A DNA stretch of 64,000 nucleotides from Rhodococcus sp. WMMA185 (GCF_001767395.1 NZ_CP017014.1:2426501-2490500); one strand, 5' to 3'; shown: positions 10,158-17,746, counted from the stretch's first letter. Notes: generated by a model from the sequence alone, not told the origin. Translations and numbers: made by a program.

Positions 10158-10961
10158 GTGAGCCTGCCTAACCCCAACCCCACTGCCCGCGCCGTCGTCA
10201 CCGGCGCCTCGTCTGGAATCGGCGAGGCGCTGGCCGCCGATCTTGCCTCGCGCGGCCACTCCCTGATCCTCGTCGCGCGTCGCGGCGAGGTCATGGAGTC
10301 GCTGGCCGAGACCCTCCGCGCCGAACACGGCGTGGAGGTCGAGGTGAGAGCGTGTGACCTCTCGGACCGGGACGCGCGCGCCAAGCTGGTCGTCGAACTC
10401 GCCGAACGTGAGATCAGCGTCCTGTGCAACAACGCCGGAATCGCTACGTTCGGCGCGGTCGCCGAACTCGACCCTGCCTACGAGCGGGCCCAAGTGGAAT
10501 TGAATTCGGTTGCCGTACACGACCTCACCCTCGCCGTGCTGCCCGGGATGCTCGAACGGGGGTCCGGCGCCATCCTGATGGTCGGCTCTGCGGCCGGGAA
10601 CATGCCCATTCCCTACAACGCCACATACGCGGCCACAAAGGCCTTCGTCAACACCTTCTCCGAGTCACTTCGCGGCGAACTCAAGGGATCTGGCGTGAGT
10701 GTCACCCTGCTTGCACCCGGACCGGTGCGCACCGAGGAACCCGATCCCGCGGACGCATCGATCGTGGACAAACTGGTGCCCGACTTCCTGTGGATCTCGA
10801 GTGAGCACACCGCCAAGGTATCGCTCGACGCCCTGGCCGACAACAAGATGCGCATCGTGCCCGGCGTCATCAGCAAGGCGATGTCCGCTGCCGGACAGTA
10901 CAGTCCGCGTGCGGTCATCGCCCCCATCGTGGGAACGTTCTACAAGAAGCTGGGCGGCTAG
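10158..10961 (+). CDS. cmrA: Short-chain dehydrogenase CmrA, mycolate reductase
   Basis: A 267-residue classical SDR: cofactor motif VVTGASSGIGEAL, the NNAG motif, and the catalytic YNATYAATKA (Tyr-x3-Lys). Many segments match what I recall of M. tuberculosis Rv2509/CmrA, including LTLAVLPGM, GSAAGNMPIPYNATYAATKAF (in part) and the C-terminal APIVGTFYKKLGG. CmrA reduces the beta-keto mycolate precursor in the last step of mycolic acid synthesis, so this implies a mycolate cell envelope. GTG at 10158 has TAGGCT eight bases upstream and no ribosome binding site, suggesting its own leaderless promoter in the 19-base gap after fadH. Confidence 0.9.
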   Translation: MSLPNPNPTARAVVTGASSGIGEALAADLASRGHSLILVARRGEVMESLAETLRAEHGVEVEVRACDLSDRDARAKLVVELAEREISVLCNNAGIATFGAVAELDPAYERAQVELNSVAVHDLTLAVLPGMLERGSGAILMVGSAAGNMPIPYNATYAATKAFVNTFSESLRGELKGSGVSVTLLAPGPVRTEEPDPADASIVDKLVPDFLWISSEHTAKVSLDALADNKMRIVPGVISKAMSAAGQYSPRAVIAPIVGTFYKKLGG

Positions 10962-10967
10962 CCGCCG

Positions 10968-11013
10968 GTGAATGTACCTCTCGGCGCGTCCGATGTGCGA
11001 GAGGTACATTCAC
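10968..11013. terminator. 16-bp perfect inverted repeat between convergent genes
   Basis: Arms GTGAATGTACCTCTCG (10968-10983) and CGAGAGGTACATTCAC (10998-11013) pair perfectly around a 14-nt loop. It lies between the cmrA stop and the end of the convergent GntR gene, so it probably terminates both transcripts. There is no T-run, so it is not a classical intrinsic terminator; long U-less hairpins are frequent at actinobacterial gene ends. The regular arms could also mark a dispersed palindromic repeat. Confidence 0.65.
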
Positions 11014-11015
11014 CC

Positions 11016-11738
11016 TCAGGAGCGTCCGCCCTCACGACACAAGTGCACGTCGCATACGTACTTGCTGCCGACATACCTCGTCTCGCGGGTCATGACGCGC
11101 TCCCCATATTGGTCCTCGACGCGCAGGCGTTCGACCAACAACGGTGATTCCATTGGGATGCCCAGCTTTTCGGCATCATTGGCGTCGGCGGTCGTCGCCA
11201 CGATCGTTCCGCGGGCCTCGGTGAAAACGATGTCGCGATCCTCGAGAATTCGCCGCACCGAGTTCGTGGCGAGGTCGCACCCGAGGACGAAGGCGCAGCG
11301 CGGCGGCAACGTCACCGTGTCGAGCGCGACCGGCAGTCCATCGCCCAGACGGATGCGTGCAACGCGGACCGCGCGACTGCCGGGAGCGATACCCAATTCC
11401 GCTGCGATGTCCGGTGTCGGTTCGACCCAGCCGGAAAAGAGCACCTTGGATGTGACCTCGACGCCGCGCTCGTCCATTTCCTCGGTGAACGAACGCCAGA
11501 CCCCCACGGTTTGATCAGCCCCAGCACCAGAAGCGTACGTGCCGCTCCCCGGCACCCGATAGACCAATCCTTCCGCCTCGAGTGACTTGACGGCTTGGCG
11601 GGCCGTCATCCGGCTCACGCCGTGCATTTCCGAAAGCTCGGCCTCACTCGGCAATGGATCACCCGCGCCCGCCGAGTCCAACCGGCGGCGCAGCTCGGCA
11701 GCTATTTCCAGATAGCGAGGTGATCGCGCCGGGACCAT
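11016..11738 (-). CDS. GntR/HutC family transcriptional regulator with UTRA domain
   Basis: A 240-residue regulator. Residues 5-70 are a GntR winged helix (LPSEAELSEMHGVSRMTARQ, RVPGSGTYA), and the rest is a UTRA ligand-binding domain of the HutC subfamily (RVARIRLGDGLPVALDTVTL near the middle). The ATG at 11738 follows GAGGTGG. It is divergent from the xylose-type transporter across 276 bases carrying palindromic AGCTAG sites, so it most likely represses that operon and is released by a sugar or sugar phosphate. The ligand is inferred. Confidence 0.9.
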   Translation of the reverse strand: MVPARSPRYLEIAAELRRRLDSAGAGDPLPSEAELSEMHGVSRMTARQAVKSLEAEGLVYRVPGSGTYASGAGADQTVGVWRSFTEEMDERGVEVTSKVLFSGWVEPTPDIAAELGIAPGSRAVRVARIRLGDGLPVALDTVTLPPRCAFVLGCDLATNSVRRILEDRDIVFTEARGTIVATTADANDAEKLGIPMESPLLVERLRVEDQYGERVMTRETRYVGSKYVCDVHLCREGGRS

Positions 11739-11770
11739 TCACCCACCTCTTTCCTGTGACTTACATCATA

Positions 11771-11793
11771 GTCAGCTAGACAGCTGTCGACAG
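11771..11793. promoter_or_regulatory. Candidate GntR operator next to the regulator gene
   Basis: GTCAGCTAGACAGCTGTC followed by GACAG contains two overlapping perfect 10-bp palindromes, GACAGCTGTC and CTGTCGACAG. The 9-mer GTCAGCTAG recurs in inverted orientation (CTAGCTGAC) at 11942-11950 in front of the transporter operon. One regulator binding both sides is the simplest reading. Confidence 0.5.
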
Positions 11794-11939
11794 TTTCCCC
11801 TCCGTGCGATCCAATTGCCGCCGAGGGCCTCCGCGGGCCTTCTAGGACAGTCGAACTGGACCGATTCCAATTCTCCTGGCGATTGTCCCTACTTCTTGAC
11901 AAGACCGCGTGTGACAGTCAACACTCCTTCCGTCTATAC

Positions 11940-11959
11940 AGCTAGCTGACTAGCTAGCT
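11940..11959. promoter_or_regulatory. Candidate GntR operator in front of the xylose-type operon
   Basis: AGCTAGCTGACTAGCTAGCT is a near-palindrome 56 bases before the substrate-binding protein gene. It follows TCTATACA, a possible promoter element. It shares CTAGCTGAC, inverted, with the site at 11771-11779. Confidence 0.5.
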
Positions 11960-12014
11960 CGATGTCGGCTGGGTCTTACCGATTCGATATGCGTCCTATG
12001 AAGGAGAGCGGATC

Positions 12015-13094
12015 ATGCGTTTCCAGAAGAAGTTGTCGTTGCTTGCCGTGACAGCCGCGACCATCCCCCTGCTCGCAGCGTGCAGCCAGGGGACTGGAGC
12101 CGACGACCAGAAAACGGTTGCACTCTTGCTGCCCGAGTCGAAGACGGCTCGGTACGAGGCCAAGGATCGACCAGCCTTCACCGAGAAGTTCCATGAGCTG
12201 TGCAGCGACTGCGAGTTGCTCTACTACAACGCAGACCAAGACCCGTCCAAGCAGCAGCAGCAGGTCGAGGCCGCCATCACCCAGGGCGCGTCCACGCTGG
12301 TCCTCGACCCGGTCGACGGGAAGTCGGCTGCCGCGTTGGCCAACCGCGCCAAACAGGCTGGGGTCACAGTCATCTCGTACGACCGCATGATCAACGACGC
12401 GCCGATCGACTACTACGTCTCCACCGACAACGAGAAGGTCGGCGAGATGCAGGCACAGGCGCTACTCGACGCACTGAGCCCCAACCCCCGCCCCCGCATC
12501 GTCATGATCAACGGCTCTCCCCAGGACTCGAACGCCGGAGACTTCAAGACGGGCGCGCACAATGTGTTCGACGCCAACGACGTCGAGATCGTCGCCGAAT
12601 ACGACACCCCGGACTGGAGCCCGGACAAGGCCCAGACACAGATGGAACAGGCGATCACGAAGGTGGGCAAGGACGGGTTCGACGCGGTCTACGCTGCCAA
12701 CGACGGCACCGCGGGCGGTGCGATCGCCGCGCTGAAGGCCGCCGGCATCGACCCGGCCACCAAGTTCGTCACCGGCCAGGACGCCGAACTCTCTGGAATC
12801 CAGCGCATCGTCGCAGGTGAACAGTTCATGACTGTCTACAAGAAGATCACACCTCAAGCCGAGGCCACTGCTGAACTCGCCGCCGCCCTCGCCCTGGGCC
12901 AGGAGCCCCCGAGCGGACTGGTGAACGGATCCGTCGACAACGGTGCGGGATCGATCCCCACCATCTACACCCCGATGGTTTCGGTGACCAAGGATGCCAT
13001 AGCCACGGAAATCGTCGGGGACGACTGGTGGAGCGCGTCGGACATCTGCACCGACTTCTACGCAGAGGCATGCCTGAGCGCTGGAATCGGCTGA
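12015..13094 (+). CDS. xylF: Sugar ABC transporter substrate-binding lipoprotein, xylose type
   Basis: A 359-residue extracytoplasmic binding protein. The N-terminal signal peptide ends in the lipobox LAAC (Cys23), so it is a membrane-anchored lipoprotein. The mature part has the periplasmic-binding-protein type I fold of ribose/xylose binders (KTVALLLPESKTARYEAKDR, DPVDGKSAAALANRAKQAGV, YDRMI, VYAANDGTAGGAIAALKAAG), most like XylF. The start ATG follows AAGGAGAGC. First gene of a four-frame operon controlled by the divergent GntR regulator. The sugar may be xylose or another pentose; specificity cannot be fixed from sequence. Confidence 0.9.
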   Translation: MRFQKKLSLLAVTAATIPLLAACSQGTGADDQKTVALLLPESKTARYEAKDRPAFTEKFHELCSDCELLYYNADQDPSKQQQQVEAAITQGASTLVLDPVDGKSAAALANRAKQAGVTVISYDRMINDAPIDYYVSTDNEKVGEMQAQALLDALSPNPRPRIVMINGSPQDSNAGDFKTGAHNVFDANDVEIVAEYDTPDWSPDKAQTQMEQAITKVGKDGFDAVYAANDGTAGGAIAALKAAGIDPATKFVTGQDAELSGIQRIVAGEQFMTVYKKITPQAEATAELAAALALGQEPPSGLVNGSVDNGAGSIPTIYTPMVSVTKDAIATEIVGDDWWSASDICTDFYAEACLSAGIG

Positions 13095-13120
13095 CCGACC
13101 ACTGGAGAGGAACAAATCAG

Positions 13121-13168
13121 ATGCATCCACACGCCGTTCCGCCACCCGTACAGGAGTCCGAGTCATGA
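13121..13168 (+). CDS. 15-residue mini-ORF coupled to the ABC ATPase start
   Basis: An ATG at 13121, preceded by GAGAGGAAC, opens a frame encoding MHPHAVPPPVQESES. Its TGA (13166-13168) overlaps the ATG of the ATPase gene (13165-13167) as ATGA, the standard coupling arrangement. It may bridge ribosomes from xylF to the ATPase gene, or be a Pro-rich leader. The peptide resembles nothing I know. The ATPase start also has its own AGGAG nearby, so the mini-ORF may be incidental. Confidence 0.35.
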   Translation: MHPHAVPPPVQESES

Positions 13169-13974
13169 CCGTCACTGCTGACGGCCCCAACACCGCAGAT
13201 ACCCGGTCCGGCCACCCACTGCTGTCGCTGAAGGGAATCTCGAAGTCGTTCGGTCAGGTGCGTGCCCTGTCGGATGTCGACTTCGAGGTCCACCCCGGTG
13301 AAGTGGTCGCTCTGGTCGGTGACAACGGGGCCGGCAAGTCGACCTTGATCAAGGTGATGTCGGGCGTCGGTCCGCCCGACTCCGGGGATATCTCCTTCGA
13401 CGGCAAGCCTGTTCGCATCGTGAGCCCACACGACTCGGCCGAACTCGATATCGCCGTCGTCTACCAGGATCTCGCACTGTGCGACAACCTCGATGTCGTC
13501 GCGAACCTGTTCCTCGGACGGGAGAAGGCGGGCAAGGTGGGGTTCCCGCTCGACGAGATCACGATGGAACGTCGCTCTCGGGAACTACTCGACATCCTGG
13601 CTGTGCGCACCCTGCGGTCGGTGCGCTCGGAGGTTGGCGGCCTATCGGGTGGCCAGCGCCAAACCGTCGCCATCGCACGCGCGATGCTCGGAAACCCGAA
13701 GGTGGTATTGCTCGACGAACCCACCGCCGCACTCGGGGTCGCACAAACCGAACAGGTCCTCGCTCTGATCACCCGATTGCGTGAGCGTGGCCTCGGTGTG
13801 GTCCTCATCTCACACAACCTCGCCGACATCTTCCAGGTCGCCGACCGCATCACCGTCCTGCGTCTAGGCCGCAACGCTGGATCCTTCCGCACCGACTCGG
13901 TCAGCCGGGAGACCGTCGTCGGCGCCATCACCGGTGCGCAATCGTCGGTAGGAAACGAGGAGCCCCACTCGTGA
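13165..13974 (+). CDS. xylG: Sugar ABC transporter ATP-binding protein, single domain
   Basis: A 269-residue ATPase with Walker A GDNGAGKST, signature LSGGQRQTVAIARAML, Walker B VVLLDEPTAAL and switch His in LISHNL. E. coli-type XylG/RbsA proteins have two ABC domains and about 500 residues; this one has a single domain, as in some actinobacterial and rhizobial carbohydrate uptake (CUT2) systems, so it must act as a homodimer. Its stop overlaps the permease GTG by four bases (GTGA). Confidence 0.9.
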   Translation: MTVTADGPNTADTRSGHPLLSLKGISKSFGQVRALSDVDFEVHPGEVVALVGDNGAGKSTLIKVMSGVGPPDSGDISFDGKPVRIVSPHDSAELDIAVVYQDLALCDNLDVVANLFLGREKAGKVGFPLDEITMERRSRELLDILAVRTLRSVRSEVGGLSGGQRQTVAIARAMLGNPKVVLLDEPTAALGVAQTEQVLALITRLRERGLGVVLISHNLADIFQVADRITVLRLGRNAGSFRTDSVSRETVVGAITGAQSSVGNEEPHS

Positions 13975-15206
13975 GTATCATTCCAGCCCAACGACTCACA
14001 GCTGAGCCGGAAACTCCGGCACCACAACCGAGAGCGAGACTCGACCTGCGGGCCATCGCCCGCAAGATCGCCGAGGGGGAACTCGGGTCGGTCCGCGTCC
14101 TCCTCGTGCTCGCGTTCATCTGGATCGTCTTCTCCATCGCCAACGACCGCTTTCTGTCCCCGACCAACCTGACCAACCTGGCGCTGCAAATTGCCGGAAT
14201 GGGCACGATCGCGGTCGGTGTGGTTCTCGTGCTGCTTCTCGGTGAAATCGACCTGTCCGTCGGAGCAGTCAGCGGTCTCGCCGGGGGCATCATGGCCACG
14301 ACGTCGGTGCTACGCGGATGGCCCGCCTGGCTGGCAATCCTCGCGGCACTCGCAGCAGGGGCAGTAATCGGTCTCATCCAGGGCACGATCGCCACCCGCC
14401 TGCAGATTCCATCGTTCGTCATCACTCTTGCCGGTCTGCTCGCCTGGCAGGGCGCCCTGCTGGCCGTGCTGGGCGCCAACGGAACCGTCAATATCACAGA
14501 CCCGACCATCATCGCGCTGGCCGGCACGTTCCTGAGCCCGGCGATCGGATGGGGTTTGGCCACGCTGTCGATTGCCGTCATCATCGGCGGTGAACTGCTG
14601 CAACGCCGGCGCCGCCGCGCCGAGAGCCTCGAAGTCGATCGGTTTGCCGTGCTGGTGCTTCGCGTCGGCGCTATCGCAGCGGCCATCGTCGCCGGGACCG
14701 CCGTCCTGAGCTCGGAGCGTGGCGTTCCGCTGTCTCTGCTGATCCTGATCGGACTGGTCGTTCTCATCAACGGGTTGCTGCGGTGGTCGACCTTCGGGCG
14801 CCACGTGTACGCGGTGGGCGGCAACGCCGAAGCCGCTCTCCGTGCGGGCATCCGAGTGAACCGAGTCCGCATCCTGGTGTTCATGCTTGCCTCCACCATG
14901 GCGGCAGCGGGCGGCATTCTTCTCGCCTCCCGGCTCATGGCTGTCAACCAGAACTCCGGCGCAAGCGACCTCCTCCTTCTGACGATTGCGAGCGCGGTCA
15001 TCGGAGGGGTGAGCCTGTTCGGCGGGCGCGGGTCGGTGTGGGCGGCGCTCCTCGGCGCAGTGGTCATCGGCTCGATCTCCAACGGCATGGACCTGCTCGC
15101 GCTGGATTCCTCGGTGAAGTTCATGGTCACCGGCGCTGTTCTGGTCACGGCGGTGTCCTTCGACGCGATCACCCGAGGTCGCCGAAGGGCGCACGGCCGC
15201 CTCTGA
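13971..15206 (+). CDS. xylH: Sugar ABC transporter permease, xylose type
   Basis: A 411-residue permease of the CUT2/BPD-transp-2 family with about ten transmembrane helices. GEIDLSVGAVSGLAGGIMA and GRHVYAVGGNAEAALRAGI are strongly conserved segments of ribose/xylose permeases, the second contacting the ATPase. A polar insertion around residue 215 (LLQRRRRRAESLEVDRF) is typical of the XylH branch. Length agrees with XylH (about 390-420). GTG start overlaps the ATPase stop; the operon ends at the hairpin 45 bases downstream. Confidence 0.9.
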   Translation: MSIIPAQRLTAEPETPAPQPRARLDLRAIARKIAEGELGSVRVLLVLAFIWIVFSIANDRFLSPTNLTNLALQIAGMGTIAVGVVLVLLLGEIDLSVGAVSGLAGGIMATTSVLRGWPAWLAILAALAAGAVIGLIQGTIATRLQIPSFVITLAGLLAWQGALLAVLGANGTVNITDPTIIALAGTFLSPAIGWGLATLSIAVIIGGELLQRRRRRAESLEVDRFAVLVLRVGAIAAAIVAGTAVLSSERGVPLSLLILIGLVVLINGLLRWSTFGRHVYAVGGNAEAALRAGIRVNRVRILVFMLASTMAAAGGILLASRLMAVNQNSGASDLLLLTIASAVIGGVSLFGGRGSVWAALLGAVVIGSISNGMDLLALDSSVKFMVTGAVLVTAVSFDAITRGRRRAHGRL

Positions 15207-15250
15207 GTGCGGGTGAGGTGCAGGTTGCCGAACACAGCGGACACCTCCTT

Positions 15251-15298
15251 GGTGTTGCCGCGCAGTGGTTCGCGTTCGCGACACTGCGCGGCAATACC
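15251..15298 (+). terminator. Hairpin terminator after the xylose-type operon
   Basis: A 17-bp stem (GGTGTTGCCGCGCAGTG against CACTGCGCGGCAATACC, with one G-T pair) encloses a 14-nt loop that is itself partly palindromic (CGCGTTCGCG). A TT follows but no long T-run. It separates xylH from orn. Confidence 0.75.
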
Positions 15299-15414
15299 TT
15301 TCGAGACCACAAAGAGACGACTCCATCGAGCAGCATTGCAGTGACACAAACGCGAAAAGGGAAATTGTCCACCGCCCGACTGCCTCCCACCCTCGCGTGA
15401 CTACTGTGTTCCTG

Positions 15415-16014
15415 GTGCAGGACAAACTTGTGTGGATCGACTGTGAAATGACCGGCCTTCGGCTCGGTTCCGACAAGCTGATCGAGATCGCGGCTCTGGT
15501 CACGGACAGCGAACTGAATGTGCTCGGTGATGGTGTCGACATCGTCATCCATGCCGACGACGAAGCTCTCGCCTCCATGCCCGACGTCGTGGCCAAGATG
15601 CACGAGAATTCTGGACTGACCGAAGAGGTTCGGAAGTCCACCGTCACCCTCGCCGAGGCCGAGCAGCAGGTGCTCGCCTATATCCGCAAGCACGTTCCGG
15701 TGGCGGGCACCGCTCCCCTGGCCGGAAACTCGATCGCGACCGACCGCGGGTTCATCACGCGTGACATGCCCGACCTCGACACCTATCTGCACTACCGCAT
15801 GATCGATGTCAGCTCCATCAAGGAACTGTGCCGCCGCTGGTACCCGCGAATCTACTTCGGTCAGCCCGAGAAGGGTCTTGCCCATCGCGCTTTGGCCGAT
15901 ATCCAAGAGTCGATCCGCGAGTTGAAGTACTATCGGAAGACCGCTTTCGTAACCGATCCAGGCCCGTCTACCAGTGATATTGCTGCTGTCGTGGAGGAAC
16001 TCGGGCCCGCCTGA
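15415..16014 (+). CDS. orn: Oligoribonuclease, 3'-5' exonuclease of the DEDDh family
   Basis: A 199-residue enzyme that degrades 2-5 nt RNAs and the dinucleotide pGpG. Conserved motifs are WIDCEMTGL (Exo I, Asp and Glu), [10 protein letters not shown] (Exo II) and the C-terminal [11 protein letters not shown] (Exo III, His and Asp). [16 protein letters not shown] is characteristic of bacterial Orn. The GTG at 15415 gives [10 protein letters not shown], matching the usual actinobacterial N-terminus; in-frame GTGs at 15397 and 15406 are alternatives. As in M. tuberculosis the tRNA-His gene follows directly. Confidence 0.95.
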   Translation: MQDKLVWIDCEMTGLRLGSDKLIEIAALVTDSELNVLGDGVDIVIHADDEALASMPDVVAKMHENSGLTEEVRKSTVTLAEAEQQVLAYIRKHVPVAGTAPLAGNSIATDRGFITRDMPDLDTYLHYRMIDVSSIKELCRRWYPRIYFGQPEKGLAHRALADIQESIRELKYYRKTAFVTDPGPSTSDIAAVVEELGPA

Positions 16015-16099
16015 GATATCGATTGGCTTCTCGGGCACCGGACACGCTAGTATCTTCCTCGCCGAAGGTACTGCCCCCGGGCGGTGTCGCAAGCGCATG

Positions 16100-16175
16100 G
16101 TGAGTGTAGTTCAGTTGGTAGAGCACCAGGTTGTGATCCTGGCTGTCGCGGGTTCGAGTCCCGTCACTCACCCCA
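16100..16175 (+). tRNA. tRNA-His (anticodon GTG)
   Basis: Cloverleaf with acceptor arms GTGAGTG and CACTCAC, anticodon loop TTGTGAT carrying GTG, T arm GGGTTCGAGTCCC, discriminator C and encoded CCA at 16173-16175. The G at 16099 supplies the extra -1 guanine typical of tRNA-His. A TAGTAT box about 50 bases upstream is a plausible promoter element. The 3' part is duplicated at 16750-16767. Confidence 0.96.
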
Positions 16176-16184
16176 ACGAAGAAG

Positions 16185-16220
16185 CACCGCCCCACCTGCG
16201 AGAATGCAGGTGGGGCGGTG
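16185..16220 (+). terminator. 15-bp GC-rich hairpin terminator after tRNA-His
   Basis: CACCGCCCCACCTGC and GCAGGTGGGGCGGTG pair perfectly around a 6-nt loop ten bases after the tRNA. A short TGGTTT follows. This is the expected end of the tRNA transcript. Confidence 0.85.
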
Positions 16221-16305
16221 TGGTTTCCATACCCCGAAACGAGCAAGATCTCCCCGGTAGGGCACTGCGGGGTAGCACGAGGCTTGATGTGCGAGGATTG
16301 GCCGC

Positions 16306-16701
16306 ATGCCGAGCTCTCTGATCGAAGTCCGACGTAGCTACTCCGAAGCGGAAGAGGCGCAGCTCATCGACGCTGTACACGGGGCGTTGGTCGAGGCATT
16401 CAAGATTCCAGAGGAAGACAAGCACGTACGCCTGATCTCGTACGCACCGCACCGGTTCAGCCATCGACCGGGTCTCTCGCAACCAGAGTGCTTCACCCTC
16501 GTGTCGATAGATTGCTTCACTGGGCGCTCGAAAGATGCCAAGCGCGCACTCTATGCAGCTGTTGTGGCCCGGCTATCCGATCTGGGGATTCCCCGCGATC
16601 ACATAACGGTCCTTCTCCGCGAGATTCCAATGGAGAACTGGAGCATTCGCGGAGGGCAGGCTGCCTGCGATGTCAACCTTGGCTTCGACGTTAACGTCTA
16701 A
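16306..16701 (+). CDS. Tautomerase/MIF superfamily protein
   Basis: A 131-residue protein. After Met removal the N-terminus is Pro (PSSLIEVRRSYSEAEEAQLI), the catalytic base of the 4-oxalocrotonate tautomerase/MIF superfamily. The two-repeat layout is consistent with the longer tautomerase subgroup (FTLVSIDCFTGRSKDAKRAL, then DHITVLLREIPMENWSIRGG). The motif ENWSIRGGQ is widespread in uncharacterised tautomerase family members. GAGG nine bases upstream serves as ribosome binding site. It lies alone between tRNA-His and a copy of the tRNA-His 3' end, with looser codon usage by eye than its neighbours, suggesting acquisition by integration at the tRNA. Confidence 0.85.
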   Translation: MPSSLIEVRRSYSEAEEAQLIDAVHGALVEAFKIPEEDKHVRLISYAPHRFSHRPGLSQPECFTLVSIDCFTGRSKDAKRALYAAVVARLSDLGIPRDHITVLLREIPMENWSIRGGQAACDVNLGFDVNV

Positions 16702-16749
16702 CCGCGTACTCCCGGCCTCCGGAGTGTCGAAATCCCTTGCGATGACCGA

Positions 16750-16767
16750 GGTTCGAGTCCCGCCACT
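16750..16767. repeat. Copy of the tRNA-His 3' part, candidate attachment-site remnant
   Basis: GGTTCGAGTCCCGCCACT matches GGTTCGAGTCCCGTCACT in tRNA-His (16151-16168) at 17 of 18 positions, same orientation, 599 bases downstream. Upstream bases do not continue the match and the T stem cannot form, so this is not a tRNA. Site-specific elements that integrate at a tRNA leave exactly this kind of 3'-end copy. Confidence 0.6.
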
Positions 16768-16813
16768 ATTGCAACCGGGTCCGAGGCCCACGTAGTCGGT
16801 TGTCACCGCCCCG

Positions 16814-16841
16814 CTCACGCGTCGGCGTTACCGGCCTTCCA
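16814..16841. repeat. Copy 1 of a 28-bp direct repeat: duplicated 3' end of the L,D-transpeptidase gene
   Basis: Matches 17754-17781 at 27 of 28 bases, the core being GTCGGCGTTACCGGCCTTCC. Read on the minus strand it encodes WKAGNADA and a stop, against WKAGNADV and a stop at the true gene end. The two copies are exactly 940 bases apart. Confidence 0.85.
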
Positions 16842-17080
16842 CCCTGACAGGGTCGGAGCGGAGAGCCCTATGCGGCCAGCTGATCAGACCTTCCGCACCA
16901 GCCCATTGGCCGCTGCAAGGGCCATTCGGACTGGTCGGTAGCTATAGCCGCCCGTGGCCAGACCTCTTCAGGTAGCCAGATAGCGGGTCGAGGCCACCAC
17001 CCAGCCTGATCTACAGCAGCAACACTCAACGTAGATCGCATCGTGGTGGCGATGTCAGACGCCATCGGTAGCTTCCGAGC

Positions 17081-17746
17081 ATGAACGCTCATCCCATCGA
17101 GTGGGGCGAACTCGTCCCAATCCTTGCCGCGCTGACCGTCCTACAGATTGCACTAGTGTCCGTTTCGAAATTGATTGCGCTGTCGGACCTGTTCAAGGTC
17201 AAGCGATTCGGGCACTACTCCGAAGCAGCCGCAACATTCAGCTACTGCACGTCGTCCCTGGCCGCTATCACCGTTTGGTGGAGTGGTGATCCCATGACAC
17301 CGATCCAACCCGCCGACCGCCGACATGTCACGGTTGAATGGCTCCAAGTGTCCACAGTCATCTACGTCACATTGCTGGTGTTCCTCGTAATGTTTCTGCT
17401 CCCATTGCATTGGTTTCGTTGGCGCATCTTCACTGTCTACTTCGGTGGATTGGCAATTGCGATCCTGGCCCTTGCAATAGCAATCTTCGTCACCCCGGAA
17501 GCCGTGTGGGCCACCTACACCGCAGTCGCCATCACCGTCATTTGGGTGTGCTACTTTCTCGCCTGGGGCATTCGCCACCTCAACTTCATAGTGGGGCGCG
17601 ACGCGTTCGCCTCACATATCCGCCGCCGCTTCGTTAGATGGCTCAACCGCAAACCGGTCGTGCAGGTGCGAGAACTCAGCGGGTCTTCAACACAAGCGCG
17701 CAATCAAGAGGTGCTCATGCAACGAACGATGAAACGCCGTCGTTGA
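17081..17746 (+). CDS. Orphan polytopic membrane protein in the duplicated segment
   Basis: A 221-residue protein with about four or five transmembrane helices (around residues 8-30, 50-67, 85-107, 111-133 and 137-158) and a basic C-terminal tail ending QRTMKRRR. I do not recognise a family. Composition by eye is less GC-rich than the flanking core genes, with more A/T-ending codons. It lies within the 940-bp duplicated-end segment, alone, in the orientation convergent with the transpeptidase gene. The start ATG has no clear ribosome binding site. A role as a small immunity or defence-type membrane protein is possible but unsupported. Confidence 0.7.
   Translation: MNAHPIEWGELVPILAALTVLQIALVSVSKLIALSDLFKVKRFGHYSEAAATFSYCTSSLAAITVWWSGDPMTPIQPADRRHVTVEWLQVSTVIYVTLLVFLVMFLLPLHWFRWRIFTVYFGGLAIAILALAIAIFVTPEAVWATYTAVAITVIWVCYFLAWGIRHLNFIVGRDAFASHIRRRFVRWLNRKPVVQVRELSGSSTQARNQEVLMQRTMKRRR

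Noticed and set aside
13928..15349. 473-codon open frame antisense to the sugar permease gene
   Set aside because: Low-complexity Arg/Ser/Pro/Ala product, typical shadow of a membrane-protein gene in high-GC DNA.
16185..16220. GC-rich hairpin after tRNA-His as an integrase site
   Set aside because: Position ten bases after the tRNA and the 15-bp perfect stem are best explained as the tRNA transcript terminator.
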